Assembly: GCA_963660485.1 (NCBI GenBank)
Contig: CAVKYH010000007.1
Span: 46,742 to 110,741 of the forward strand
DNA: 64,000 bases
Reading direction: 5' to 3'
DNA from: UBA6398 sp963660485
GTDB lineage: Bacteria > Bacteroidota > Bacteroidia > Bacteroidales > Bacteroidaceae
Part shown: piece after piece, positions 51,635-61,142 of the stretch
Numbering within the stretch: position 1 is the first letter of the stretch
Layout: every line of letters begins with the position of its first letter
Notes under the pieces: model-generated
Seen by the model: the letters and a program-made list of their open reading frames with translations, nothing else
Database searches by the model: none
What the model was told of the DNA's origin: nothing
Position numbers and translations under genes: made by a program

Positions 51635-54613
51635 TTATATCTGTGTCGAGTTGCTGTCAGGCTTTAAAACCACTCCAATGCCTTTGCGCCCGTCCATCTT
51701 TATTAAGACCGGATTGCAGAAGTGCACGCATCGTATGTATTCCGTTTCAAACACGGCTTCCATGCTGTCAAGAAAAGCGGTGTCAAAATATCCGTCATCG
51801 TTGTATGGATTTATCGTGAAGTAACCTACTCCAAACGAGGTAAGGTTCTGGAAAAAATGTGTGCCTTGCGACGGATCTACGCGGTAATTCTCCAAACCCA
51901 ATTCTACGATTGCTCTTGCCTGGCTGATATGAGGCCATTTTACGGGAACACCGAGCCAAGGATCGCTACTGCCCCATCTTCCTGGTCCGACAAGCACATA
52001 TCCTTCGCCTTTGTCAATGAAAATTTTGTTGAGTTTCTCTATCTCGCGTGCCACAAGCCCGTTGTTTTGTGCATTGAAGTTTTCCGTCTTAACGTAAACC
52101 ACATCATATACATCGTTGATTATACCTTGTCCCAAAACGCTGCTACAATGTATTATCGTGCTTTCTTTCTGTATCACGCTGAGGTCTTCCTTTACTTCGT
52201 TTTTGGCATCTACAATAGGGCGGATTTGCAGCAGATAGAATGTTGCCTTAGTGTCATCGTTTTCATTCACATTTACGGCAAACTCTATCTCTATCGGGCG
52301 TCCCATTTCCTTTTGTCCTACATTTAGTGTCTTGCACAATGCGTCTGCCAATGGGAATGCATCGTTTTCCAACACACCGGCAAACGTAATCACCTTGCGG
52401 CCGTCGGGATAAACTCCGGGATTGAGCATCTGATCATAGGCATCGTAGGTAGAGGCTACATATTTCAGCGAGTTGTCGCCCACTGCTTCTTTTACGTTAA
52501 GCTTCAAAAGATTGAAGGCATCGTCCGTAGAAATGTTTTTGCCCAAGTTTTCCAAATCGAGAGCGTAGAATTTTGTTTGTGTTTCCTTTAACGCGATGTC
52601 GAGTTGCGATGTCTGCAAAATATTATGCGGGTGAGCCGGAGAAAAGCGCAGTGTCATTCCGCCGTCGACTATATATTTTCCCAATCCCAACGCTACGTTT
52701 GCGATACCTTCCTCAGGCTTTTCATCGCCGATGGGATAGAAATTCAACGAGCGGGCCACGCCCGACATTGTGGGATATAGTCTGTTGCCATAAGCTGTGC
52801 CCACGGTTTCCTGCAATACCACAGCCATTTTTTCCTGGTCGATAAGATTTGAAGTTGCCATCATATAGGCTTTGCTGTCTTTGAAGAATACCGAGGCATA
52901 TACGGCTTTGATAGCATTGCGCAGGTAGTTGAGCGTTTCGTCGTTGTCGTTCTTCACATAGGGAACCATGTAGGTGGAATAAATCCCGGCGAAAGGTTGA
53001 TAATGCGAGTCTTCGAGCAAAGAAGATGAGCGAACGGCGATAGGGGTCTTCACTACTTTCAAAAATGTTTGCAGATCGCCAAGCAGAGTCTCGGGCAAGC
53101 GGGCTTCGAGAAAGCGTTTCAGAATATCTTCGTCGCTTGCGTCAGAAAGGGCGTAGGGATAAAGATCATTGCTTTCCATGAACTCGTCGAATATGTCGGT
53201 GCAAATCACCACGGTGCGCGGTATGGTGATTTCGAGATTTTGATAGCGGAATTGCGGATAGCGGTTGAGCATCGTTCCTATGAATGCAAGGCCGCGTCCC
53301 TTGCCTCCGAGCGAACCGTTGCCTATTCTCGCAAAAGTGCTGTACTCGTCAAAACGGTCCCTCTGGTAAATTGCCACAACGCCGGAGTTTTTTATCCTGC
53401 GGTATTCCACTATGCAGTTGAAGATTAGCTTTCTCGCCTGATTCATGTCGGCGTAATCGTTTACGTCCACCTTTTTCAGCAGTTCGGCAGGCGGGAACAT
53501 TGCGCGCGAATAGAAGAAACGCGAAAAATGGTTGCGGCTCAAATGATACACCAACGAATCGTCGGGTATGGAGAACACTTTTTGCTGCAAGTCTTTCAAA
53601 TCGTGTATGCGCATAATCTCCTTTCGTGTCTTGGGGTCGATTATCACGAAATCCCCGAACCCGAAATGGGCGTTCACTTCCCGTCGCAGCATTTGCGGGT
53701 AGGTCTTGGAGCATTTGTCGATGAAAGGAGAATTCAATTCCTCGGCATACGTTTTGTTTGCAGCATCGCTCGATTCCAAAATAAACGGGATAATCTGTCC
53801 CGTATGTTTGAGATATCTTCCGAATTTATAGCCAGCAAACGGATCTTTCTTGCCGTTGTGCATAAAACTCATGTCGGAAATCACGCCAAGAATGTTGTCT
53901 TTGTAACGCTCATACATTTCCACGGCTTCTTCATAGTTTCGGGCGAGACATATCTTGGGTCTGCCTCTCATGCGGAGCGTTTGCAGGTGTCCGTTGAGGG
54001 CTTCTTTTGAAAACTCCCGGCTTTGCTCCAGCACGAAATGGTAGAGCAGCGGCAGGGTTGAGGAATACGAACGTATAGAATCCTCCACAAGCAGAATTAT
54101 CTGCACTCCTGCGCTGGCAGTGTCAAAGGGAGCGTTCATGTTGTCCTCCACAAGTTTTATTATGGCAAGCAACAGTTCGAAATTGCCGAGCCAACTGAAC
54201 ACATAGTCAATTGCCGAGAGATCTTCGTTTGCCACACGCTTCGTAACTTCTCTTGAAAACGGTGTGAGAACCACTATCGGGATATTCGGGTACCTTGATT
54301 TTATTTCGGTTGCCGCTTGGAATATATCCCTGTTGTCCATATTGGGCATACAGATAATGAGTTCAAAGTTGCGGTCGGCGAGCACTTGCAGAGCCTCGTC
54401 CTCGGTGGTAACCTGAGTGAAGCGCGGAGGAGAACTCAAACTGAGGGAAGTATATTCGTTGAAGACCTGCTCGTCAACGCGCCCGTCGTCTTCAAGCATA
54501 AAAGCGTCGTATTTCGTAGCCAACAGGAGCACATTGTAAATGCGCTTGTTCATAAGGTTGGCAAAAGAGGTATCGCGGAATGTAAAGTCTTTTACATCTG
54601 GAATTTTGCTCAT
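51635..54613 (-). CDS. PEP/pyruvate-binding (PPDK_N) protein with receiver-like N-terminus
   Basis: The 992-residue protein has two receiver-like segments (about 25-165 and 170-300; FELIICMPNMDN and LGVISDMSFMHN resemble phospho-acceptor loops) joined to a PEP/pyruvate kinase ATP-binding domain (about 430-860; RIGNGSLGGKGRGLAFIG, PIAVRSSSLLEDSHYQPFAGIYSTYM, AVVLQETVG, FYLLQIRPI). I do not see the phosphohistidine swivel domain or the PEP-binding barrel of a true PEP synthase. It is often annotated as phosphoenolpyruvate synthase; the missing domains argue for another role, perhaps a regulatory kinase. It is divergent from the nitroreductase gene. Confidence 0.7.
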   Translation of the reverse strand: MSKIPDVKDFTFRDTSFANLMNKRIYNVLLLATKYDAFMLEDDGRVDEQVFNEYTSLSLSSPPRFTQVTTEDEALQVLADRNFELIICMPNMDNRDIFQAATEIKSRYPNIPIVVLTPFSREVTKRVANEDLSAIDYVFSWLGNFELLLAIIKLVEDNMNAPFDTASAGVQIILLVEDSIRSYSSTLPLLYHFVLEQSREFSKEALNGHLQTLRMRGRPKICLARNYEEAVEMYERYKDNILGVISDMSFMHNGKKDPFAGYKFGRYLKHTGQIIPFILESSDAANKTYAEELNSPFIDKCSKTYPQMLRREVNAHFGFGDFVIIDPKTRKEIMRIHDLKDLQQKVFSIPDDSLVYHLSRNHFSRFFYSRAMFPPAELLKKVDVNDYADMNQARKLIFNCIVEYRRIKNSGVVAIYQRDRFDEYSTFARIGNGSLGGKGRGLAFIGTMLNRYPQFRYQNLEITIPRTVVICTDIFDEFMESNDLYPYALSDASDEDILKRFLEARLPETLLGDLQTFLKVVKTPIAVRSSSLLEDSHYQPFAGIYSTYMVPYVKNDNDETLNYLRNAIKAVYASVFFKDSKAYMMATSNLIDQEKMAVVLQETVGTAYGNRLYPTMSGVARSLNFYPIGDEKPEEGIANVALGLGKYIVDGGMTLRFSPAHPHNILQTSQLDIALKETQTKFYALDLENLGKNISTDDAFNLLKLNVKEAVGDNSLKYVASTYDAYDQMLNPGVYPDGRKVITFAGVLENDAFPLADALCKTLNVGQKEMGRPIEIEFAVNVNENDDTKATFYLLQIRPIVDAKNEVKEDLSVIQKESTIIHCSSVLGQGIINDVYDVVYVKTENFNAQNNGLVAREIEKLNKIFIDKGEGYVLVGPGRWGSSDPWLGVPVKWPHISQARAIVELGLENYRVDPSQGTHFFQNLTSFGVGYFTINPYNDDGYFDTAFLDSMEAVFETEYIRCVHFCNPVLIKMDGRKGIGVVLKPDSNSTQI

Positions 54614-54742
54614 TTCTTTATGGTAAATTTCTGTGTTAGTGCCGCCAAAGTTAAGAAAAATCTCGTCTACACCTTGAAAAAATCCGCGTATAATCCCTAT
54701 GCTGAAAAAAGAATTTTATTGCCCGAAAAACAACATGCGTTG

Positions 54743-54815
54743 TCGTAAAAATTCCGGGCCATCTAATTTAAATTACATGGCCCGGAATTTAAATTAGGTC
54801 TGACCTCGTAAAAAC
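54743..54815. repeat. Mosaic palindromic repeat A10
   Basis: Perfect 13-bp arms (54750-54762 and 54777-54789, core ccgggccat/atggcccgg) enclose the spacer. A further spacer and the word aggtctgacct follow. It lies in a divergent intergenic region, not behind a gene end. Confidence 0.87.
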
Positions 54816-54902
54816 GTATTTTACATTGCGTTTTCAGCGCTTGCAGGATATGTTGTTTTTCACTAATTTTGCTATGTAAATCATGGCTTATCATCATACG
54901 TA

Positions 54903-55445
54903 ATGACTGAATCCAAATCCGATACACTGCTCAAAATTATTGAGAAACGGCGTTCCGTAAGGAAATATACCGACAAGCCGCTTACGCAGCAGCAAGTTGT
55001 GGAACTGATGAAGGCTGCGCTTTATTCGCCGTCTTCAAGAAACCGCCAACCGTTGCAATATGTTTTGGTTGACAACAAAGACGATTTGTCGCGTTTGTCG
55101 GAATGCAAGGCCTCGGGAGCGCAGCCAATAGCCGGAGCTGCCATTGCCATAGTTGTGGCAGCCGATCCCGATGTGTCGGACGTGTGGATAGAAGATGCGT
55201 CAATAGCTTCAACTCTTCTGTTGCTGCAAGCCGAAGCGTTGGGACTGGGCGCATGTTGGATACAAGTGAGAAACCGTTTTTTTGAAGACGACACATCGGC
55301 AGCCGAAATTGTGAGAAGCATTTTGGGAATACCCCAAAATTTGGAAATATTGTCGATTGTAGCCGTTGGCAACAAAGACAGCGTGAAGCCAGCCCACGAT
55401 GAGAGCGAATTGAAATGGGAAAAAGTTCACATCGACAAATATTAA
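54903..55445 (+). CDS. Nitroreductase family flavoprotein
   Basis: The 180-residue protein is an FMN-dependent NAD(P)H reductase of the short nitroreductase type. It has RRSVRKYTDKPL at residues 17-28, AALYSPSSRNRQPLQYVLVD for FMN binding, and LLLQAEALGLGACWIQVR with the central helix. The physiological substrate is unknown. A TAATTTTG element lies near 54864. Nine bases separate it from the next gene, so it probably leads the operon running to the KDO genes. Confidence 0.9.
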   Translation: MTESKSDTLLKIIEKRRSVRKYTDKPLTQQQVVELMKAALYSPSSRNRQPLQYVLVDNKDDLSRLSECKASGAQPIAGAAIAIVVAADPDVSDVWIEDASIASTLLLLQAEALGLGACWIQVRNRFFEDDTSAAEIVRSILGIPQNLEILSIVAVGNKDSVKPAHDESELKWEKVHIDKY

Positions 55446-55454
55446 TTCTACGCA

Positions 55455-56270
55455 ATGCAAACAGAGAAAAACTTTTTCATGGTCGGTGCGGGCAATGTGG
55501 CTTGGCATCTGTCGCAAGCCTTGAAACGTGCCGGCTACATGCCTGCCGGGGTATACAGCAAGCATTTGGCGAATGCCGAAGAACTTGCACGTCTGCTCGA
55601 TTGCGAAGCCTATGATGACTTGACCAAAGTTTCGTGTCCCACTACCCTATTCTTTTTTTCCGTAAAAGACGATGCTATTGTCGATGCGGCAGCCGTGCTT
55701 TCGGAGAAATACAAGGAAAAACTTTTTATACACACGGCAGGCAGCGTGGCAGCGGAGGTGTTCAAGGGGAAAGCAGACAAATTCGGCGTGATGTACCCGT
55801 TGCAGTCGTTCAGCAAGGCACGGAATTTGAATTTCCGCGAAGTACCTATATATATAGAGGGCAATGATTCCGAAACCGAAAGGGCAATTTTTGAAATAGC
55901 GGCAGAATTGTCGGATTATCCCGTGAAGGTACTGGATTCTGAGCACCGCAAGCGCATGCATCTTGCAGCAGTTTTTGCGTCCAACTTCGCGAATCATTGC
56001 TATGTCTGTGCGGAAAATCTGCTAAAAGACTCCGGCGTGGACTTCACCGCACTCCTGCCCCTCATAAACGAGACATGCAGGAAAGCAAACGAGATGCCGC
56101 CGCAAAAAGCACAGACTGGTCCCGCCGTGAGATACGACAGAAAAATAATGGAAATGCAGGAAAAAATGCTTGACGGCAATATGCTCGCCATTTACCGCGA
56201 AATGAGCAAAAGCATTCACGACACAGCCGTAAAGGCATCAGACAACAAGAAAAACAAACAGACTATATGA
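55455..56270 (+). CDS. Rossmann-like DUF2520 protein
   Basis: The 271-residue protein has an NADP-binding start (FFMVGAGNVAWHLSQALKRAGY) and the DUF2520 features GVMYPLQSFSKARNLNFREVPIYIEG and HLAAVFASNFANHCYVCAENLL. It resembles pyrroline-5-carboxylate reductase and ketopantoate reductase-like oxidoreductases, but its function is unknown. It overlaps kdsC by four bases (ATGA). Confidence 0.85.
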   Translation: MQTEKNFFMVGAGNVAWHLSQALKRAGYMPAGVYSKHLANAEELARLLDCEAYDDLTKVSCPTTLFFFSVKDDAIVDAAAVLSEKYKEKLFIHTAGSVAAEVFKGKADKFGVMYPLQSFSKARNLNFREVPIYIEGNDSETERAIFEIAAELSDYPVKVLDSEHRKRMHLAAVFASNFANHCYVCAENLLKDSGVDFTALLPLINETCRKANEMPPQKAQTGPAVRYDRKIMEMQEKMLDGNMLAIYREMSKSIHDTAVKASDNKKNKQTI

Positions 56271-56785
56271 TAAACTACGACCTAAAAAAAATTAAAGCCA
56301 TGGTATTCGATGTTGACGGGGTGCTTAGCAGGCAAACCATAAACCTCGATGCATCGGGCGAACCGGCAAGAACGGTAAACACAAAAGACGGATACGCGCT
56401 GCAATATGCCGTGAAGCAGGGACTGAAACTCGCAATAATCACCGGCGCACGCACCGAAGCAATAAAAGTAAGGTACAACAAACTCGGCATAACCGACATA
56501 TATCTTGCGGCAAAGGTGAAAATCGACATCTTCAACGAATGGATGCGCACAAACAACCTTACGCCCGAAGAAATAATATATATGGGCGACGATATTCCCG
56601 ATTTCGAAATAATGAACGTCGTAGGCTGTCCGTGCTGCCCCTGTGATGCGGTGGTTGAGATAAAGGAAATTTCAAAATACATATCCTCCTATGCCGGTGG
56701 CGAGGGGTGTGTGCGCGACGTGGTGGAGACTGTGATGCGCGCCCAAGGCAAGTGGTTGTTTGATAAAAAAGCATTTGGATGGTAA
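56267..56785 (+). CDS. kdsC: 3-deoxy-D-manno-octulosonate 8-phosphate phosphatase
   Basis: KdsC releases phosphate from KDO-8-phosphate. The 172-residue protein is a short HAD enzyme without a cap domain. It has MVFDVDGVLS (nucleophile Asp), AIITGARTEAI, and YMGDDIPDFEIMNVVGC. Length and context with kdsA and kdsD support the assignment. It overlaps maf by seven bases. Confidence 0.9.
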   Translation: MINYDLKKIKAMVFDVDGVLSRQTINLDASGEPARTVNTKDGYALQYAVKQGLKLAIITGARTEAIKVRYNKLGITDIYLAAKVKIDIFNEWMRTNNLTPEEIIYMGDDIPDFEIMNVVGCPCCPCDAVVEIKEISKYISSYAGGEGCVRDVVETVMRAQGKWLFDKKAFGW

Positions 56786-57369
56786 CTCCCTTTGAAAACC
56801 TAAGAAAATACTCGGTGATACTCGCAAGCGGCTCGCCAAGACGCCGGGAACTCCTCTCGTCTATAGGACTTGAATACAAGGTGAGAACAATCGAGGGAAT
56901 TAGCGAAGAATATCCCGCAAACTTGAACGCAGAAGAAGTGCCGCAATTTATCTCCCGCGAAAAAGCACAGGCTTATAGGGCCACGATGGAGAAAAACGAG
57001 TTGATAATAACCGCAGATACCGTTGTGGCGCTCGACAATAAGATTTTGGGAAAACCTCACGGCAAAGACGAAGCCGTGGAAATGCTGCAATTTCTCTCGG
57101 GAAGGACTCATCAGGTGATTACAGGCGTTACGCTGATGACGGAAACGCGTGAAGAGACTTTTGCAACCACAAGTAATGTAACGGTAGCCAAACTTCTCGA
57201 CAACGAAATAGAATATTATATAGAGAAATACAAGCCTTACGACAAAGCCGGGGCATATGGCATTCAGGAATGGATAGGTATGATAGGCGTTACGGGGATT
57301 GAGGGAAGTTTCTTCAATGTAATGGGATTGCCGGTACAAAGACTGTACACATTGCTCAAGACTTTTTGA
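56779..57369 (+). CDS. Maf-like nucleoside triphosphate pyrophosphatase
   Basis: Maf proteins hydrolyse non-canonical or excess nucleotides such as dTTP and UTP. The 196-residue protein has ILASGSPRRRELLSSIG near residue 14, ADTVVALDNKILGKP and YDKAGAYGIQEWIG. Length is normal. It is embedded between kdsC and kdsA. Confidence 0.93.
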   Translation: MVTPFENLRKYSVILASGSPRRRELLSSIGLEYKVRTIEGISEEYPANLNAEEVPQFISREKAQAYRATMEKNELIITADTVVALDNKILGKPHGKDEAVEMLQFLSGRTHQVITGVTLMTETREETFATTSNVTVAKLLDNEIEYYIEKYKPYDKAGAYGIQEWIGMIGVTGIEGSFFNVMGLPVQRLYTLLKTF

Positions 57370-57472
57370 TATTGCCGACAATTAACAGCAAAACGTTATT
57401 TTACTTTCGTATTTTTCAGACGGATAAAAATGATTAACTTTGCGTTCACAAAAAGCGTATTCAAAGAAAAAG

Positions 57473-58228
57473 ATGACTGATATCTTCATAGCAGGCCCTT
57501 GTGTGATAGAAAACGAAGCCGTTACCGAAGCCGTTGCCACCGAATTGGTGAGACTCAACAAACTCTTCGGCATCGACATCATATTCAAAAGCTCTTTCGA
57601 CAAAGCAAACCGCACCTCGTTGCATTCGTATCGCGGCCCCGGATTGGAAAAAGGCTTGGAAATCCTTGCCGGTGTGAAAGAGAAATACGGACTCCGCGTG
57701 CTAACAGACATTCATGAGAGTTGGCAAGCCGAACCCGTAGGAAAAATCGTAGATGTAATACAGATTCCTGCTTTTCTTTGCCGACAAACCGACCTTATTG
57801 TTGCTGCGGCAAAAACCGGCAAGATAGTAAATATCAAAAAGGCGCAATTTCTTTCGGGTAACGACATGAAATATCCGTACGAGAAAGCCAAGGAAGCCGG
57901 AGCCAAGGAAATATGGCTCACGGAGCGAGGCAATTCTTTCGGATATAATAACCTCGTGGTAGATTTTCGTAATATCCCATACATGAGACAAATCTCGCCG
58001 AACGTAATTATGGATTGCACGCATTCCGTACAACGCCCGGGGGCTGCAGAGGGTAAAACCGGCGGTAATCGAGAGTTCATACCGATGATGGCCATGGCGG
58101 CAAAAGCTTTTGGAGCAAACGGATACTTTTTCGAAGTACACCCCGAACCGGAAAAAGGTTTGAGCGATGCTACCAATATGCTTGCCTTAAAAGATTTGGA
58201 AACGGTTTTGGCTGCTATTCTAAAATAA
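57473..58228 (+). CDS. kdsA: 3-deoxy-8-phosphooctulonate synthase
   Basis: KdsA condenses arabinose-5-phosphate with phosphoenolpyruvate to KDO-8-phosphate, for lipopolysaccharide. The ATG at 57473 gives 251 residues. Features are FIAGPCVIENE, FKSSFDKANRTSLHSYRGPG, TDIHE, IPAFLCRQTDL and MDCTHSVQRPGA. Length is slightly short but normal. A TAACTTTG element is present at about 57435, so it can also be transcribed separately. Confidence 0.97.
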   Translation: MTDIFIAGPCVIENEAVTEAVATELVRLNKLFGIDIIFKSSFDKANRTSLHSYRGPGLEKGLEILAGVKEKYGLRVLTDIHESWQAEPVGKIVDVIQIPAFLCRQTDLIVAAAKTGKIVNIKKAQFLSGNDMKYPYEKAKEAGAKEIWLTERGNSFGYNNLVVDFRNIPYMRQISPNVIMDCTHSVQRPGAAEGKTGGNREFIPMMAMAAKAFGANGYFFEVHPEPEKGLSDATNMLALKDLETVLAAILK

Positions 58229-58247
58229 TAAAACAGAATTGGAATTG

Positions 58248-59207
58248 ATGTTCGACAAAAAATGTATTGAAATTGCTGCGCAATGTTTGCGCGATGAAGC
58301 TCAGGCAATACTTGACCAAATAGAAAACCTTGACAGGAATTTTGAACAGGCGGTCAGTCTTATTCTCGCATGCAAGGGAAAATTGATTGTTACCGGTGTA
58401 GGCAAAAGCGGACACATCGGCGCAAAGATTTCTGCCACGCTTTCAAGTACTGGCACGCCGAGTTTCTATATGAATCCCCTTGATGCCTATCATGGAGATT
58501 TGGGAGGGTGCGGCAGTGATGATATTATTCTTGCAATTTCGAATAGCGGACAGACTGACGAACTTCTGAGAATTCTTCCGTACTTTCACGAAAAGGAAAT
58601 CCCAATTATTGGCATAAGTAATAACCCGCAGTCTCTTCTCGCGCAAAATTCCGCGGTACATATTACAGTTCCCGTTAGACAAGAAGCAGAGCCGCTCGGA
58701 CTTGCTCCTACTACTTCAACAACTGCCACGCTTGCAATGGGAGATGCTTTGGCATGTGCGTTAATGAAAGCGCGTGATTTCAAAGCCCAGGACTTCGCTA
58801 AGTTTCACCCAGGTGGTAGCTTAGGAAAACGATTGCTCACCAAGGCACGTAATGTAATGCTTAAGGATAATCTTCCTACTGTTCCTGCAGAAATGTTGTT
58901 GGGAGAAGCCGTTACACATGTCAGTAAAGGCCGTCTTGGGCTTTGTGTTATTACCGATGGAGACAATAAAGTTGAAGGAATTATTACCGACGGAGATGTA
59001 AGGCGTGCCATGGAAAGTTCGCAAAACAAATTCTTTACTCTGTCTGTCGGCGATGTAATGACAAAATCTCCGATAACAATAAGTCCGGATACCAAAATCA
59101 CTACTGTAGAAAAGATAATGCAGGAAAAGAAAATCCATGCCGTTCTTGTGGTAGACGAATCAAAGAAATTGATAGGAATAGTAGATTCTTTCCGAACAAT
59201 GATTTAA
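58248..59207 (+). CDS. kdsD: Arabinose-5-phosphate isomerase
   Basis: This enzyme converts ribulose-5-phosphate to arabinose-5-phosphate for KDO. The ATG at 58248 gives 319 residues. The SIS domain (about 30-190) has VTGVGKSGHIGAKISATLSS and FYMNPLDAYHGDLGG; two CBS domains follow (about 200-255 and 265-319, VGDVMTKSPITISPD). It is 19 bases after kdsA. With kdsC and kdsA it supplies most of the KDO route; kdsB is not in the window. Confidence 0.93.
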   Translation: MFDKKCIEIAAQCLRDEAQAILDQIENLDRNFEQAVSLILACKGKLIVTGVGKSGHIGAKISATLSSTGTPSFYMNPLDAYHGDLGGCGSDDIILAISNSGQTDELLRILPYFHEKEIPIIGISNNPQSLLAQNSAVHITVPVRQEAEPLGLAPTTSTTATLAMGDALACALMKARDFKAQDFAKFHPGGSLGKRLLTKARNVMLKDNLPTVPAEMLLGEAVTHVSKGRLGLCVITDGDNKVEGIITDGDVRRAMESSQNKFFTLSVGDVMTKSPITISPDTKITTVEKIMQEKKIHAVLVVDESKKLIGIVDSFRTMI

Positions 59208-59220
59208 TATTGAGGCAAAG

Positions 59221-60501
59221 GTGAAAAACTTTTTATTACCCCTTCTTGTTTCCGCAATATTTAACGTTGTTTTCGCGCAAACCAACGTGCGTTCCGATTC
59301 GTTGATTATCCGCTACATTGAAAGCCAAAATATCAATATTTCAAACAACAACAGTCTTGTGCTTCTCGCCTCCGGTAAAGAGAAGTTCAAAGATATGTTT
59401 GTTGCTATAAAAGAGGCAAAGCATTCTGTTCACCTTGAATACTTCAACTTTCGAAACGATTCCATAGCCGGGGCGTTGTTTGATTTATTAAAGGAAAAAG
59501 TGAGGCAAGGAGTTGAGGTGCGTGTTTTATACGATGCCTTTGGAAACGCGTCAAACAACAAGCCTATCAAAAAAGATGAATTGGAATCTCTGCGCAAAGA
59601 TGGCATCGAAATTTACGAGTACTATCCCATGCGCTTCCCTTGGCTTGATTACGCTCTGCATCGTGACCACCGCAAAATTGTTGTTGTAGACGGAATAATA
59701 GCATATACCGGGGGAATGAACGTAGCCGACTACTATATAAACGGAACGCCGCAAGTTGGTAATTGGAGAGACATGCACATGAGGGTAGAAGGCGACGTAG
59801 TAAACGATTTGCAGAATATTTTCCTTAGGATATGGAACAAAACCGCCAACCAAAACATTGGAGGCAACAAATACTACCCTAAAGCAATCACGCAAAACGA
59901 CAAGGAGATATCCAACTTGAAAAAGGATTCCTGCGTGAACAATGGAGAAAAAACAATTGCGGTGGTAAATCGAGAACCACGCAGAAGTCCGAAAATTGTA
60001 CGCGAGACATTTCTTCATGCAATAAACTATGCCCAAAACAACATTGAGATCGTAAACCCGTATTTTACTTTGAATCGCAAACTTCGCAAGGCTCTGCGCA
60101 AGGCGTTGAAACGTGGCGTGGATTTGGAGATTATGGTTTCAGAAAACAGTGATATTCCTATCACTCCAAGAGTCGTGGATTATAACGTGCGCAAACTACA
60201 GAAAAAAGGCGCGCATGTTTATTATTACAAAGGCGGATTTCATCATTCCAAAATTATGACAGTCGACGGTTTGTTTAGCTATCTTGGCTCGGCAAATCTT
60301 AATGCGAGAAGTTTGTCGTATGATTTTGAGTGTAACCTATTGGTTGTTGATCCCTGTACAACGGCAGAATTACATTCCATTTTTGAAAAAGACAAACACG
60401 ATAACTGTGTGCCTCTAACTGATGACTATTGGCATAACCAACGTTCCGGCTGGAAAAATTTCCAAGGTTGGTTTTTCCATTTTCTCGAACCTTTCTTGTA
60501 A
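59221..60501 (+). CDS. Secreted phospholipase D / cardiolipin synthase-like protein
   Basis: The GTG start at 59221 has an AGG eight bases ahead. The 426-residue protein begins with a signal-like hydrophobic stretch. It carries two PLD motifs: HRDHRKIVVVDG, completed by AYTGGMN, and FHHSKIMTVDG with YLGSANLNARS. These are the HKD motifs of cardiolipin synthases and related transferases. Cardiolipin synthase or phospholipid remodelling is likely but unproven. Confidence 0.88.
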   Translation: MKNFLLPLLVSAIFNVVFAQTNVRSDSLIIRYIESQNINISNNNSLVLLASGKEKFKDMFVAIKEAKHSVHLEYFNFRNDSIAGALFDLLKEKVRQGVEVRVLYDAFGNASNNKPIKKDELESLRKDGIEIYEYYPMRFPWLDYALHRDHRKIVVVDGIIAYTGGMNVADYYINGTPQVGNWRDMHMRVEGDVVNDLQNIFLRIWNKTANQNIGGNKYYPKAITQNDKEISNLKKDSCVNNGEKTIAVVNREPRRSPKIVRETFLHAINYAQNNIEIVNPYFTLNRKLRKALRKALKRGVDLEIMVSENSDIPITPRVVDYNVRKLQKKGAHVYYYKGGFHHSKIMTVDGLFSYLGSANLNARSLSYDFECNLLVVDPCTTAELHSIFEKDKHDNCVPLTDDYWHNQRSGWKNFQGWFFHFLEPFL

Positions 60502-60514
60502 AAACAGCAACGAA

Positions 60515-61111
60515 ATGAACTTGAACCAGATTAAACATATAATAATTGTTGACACAGTTGCTTTCAACGAAGTGGCGTTTGACATTATAGTAAACTTTGA
60601 ACGAATGCTCAACCGTCAAATACCAAACGTAGACATGGGCAAATGGTTGTACGCCGCTGCTTGCGACGGAAAATTTCCAACGAACTCAGAACCGATCTAT
60701 GCCATTTTCCTTAAGAAACAAGGGGAAAAAAGTTTTACCAATCTAAATTTCAATTGTGTTTCTGCTGACAATACTTCGGATTCTTTTGACATAGACGGAC
60801 TTAACTTCCATGTGAAATTTGAGGAATACGATGGAAGTGCAGATCACGCGCTGATTGAAACAATCGAAAAGGTATTTGCTACGTATGAAATTGTTGAAAA
60901 TTTGGTATGCGTGCCCGGCGAAGATATTGCTCAATATACTGCACGAATTCTATCTGAAAATTCAAAAGTACATTCCACTGTTCTGACGCAGGAAACCCTA
61001 CGTGGCGGAGGTTTTTCGCAGGAATTTCTGAGTTGCTCCATAAGTTACGCCTTAGGGGTTACCGACAAAGAAATCGAAAGCAACGGTACGCCTGTCGAAG
61101 CCGAAATATAA
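60515..61111 (+). CDS. Uncharacterised protein
   Basis: This 198-residue soluble protein is not recognised as a named family by me. It starts at the ATG at 60515; the longer frame overlaps the previous gene. The middle (AAACDGKFPTNSEPIYAIFLKK) and the C-terminal part (LRGGGFSQEFLSCSISYALGVTDKEIES) give no catalytic motif. No signal peptide or membrane helix is seen. It lies 13 bases after the PLD-like gene and 31 bases before the carboxynorspermidine synthase-like gene, so the three are probably co-transcribed. Confidence 0.6.
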   Translation: MNLNQIKHIIIVDTVAFNEVAFDIIVNFERMLNRQIPNVDMGKWLYAAACDGKFPTNSEPIYAIFLKKQGEKSFTNLNFNCVSADNTSDSFDIDGLNFHVKFEEYDGSADHALIETIEKVFATYEIVENLVCVPGEDIAQYTARILSENSKVHSTVLTQETLRGGGFSQEFLSCSISYALGVTDKEIESNGTPVEAEI

Positions 61112-61142
61112 ACCGAAAATACAAATCAAAAATAAATCAATC

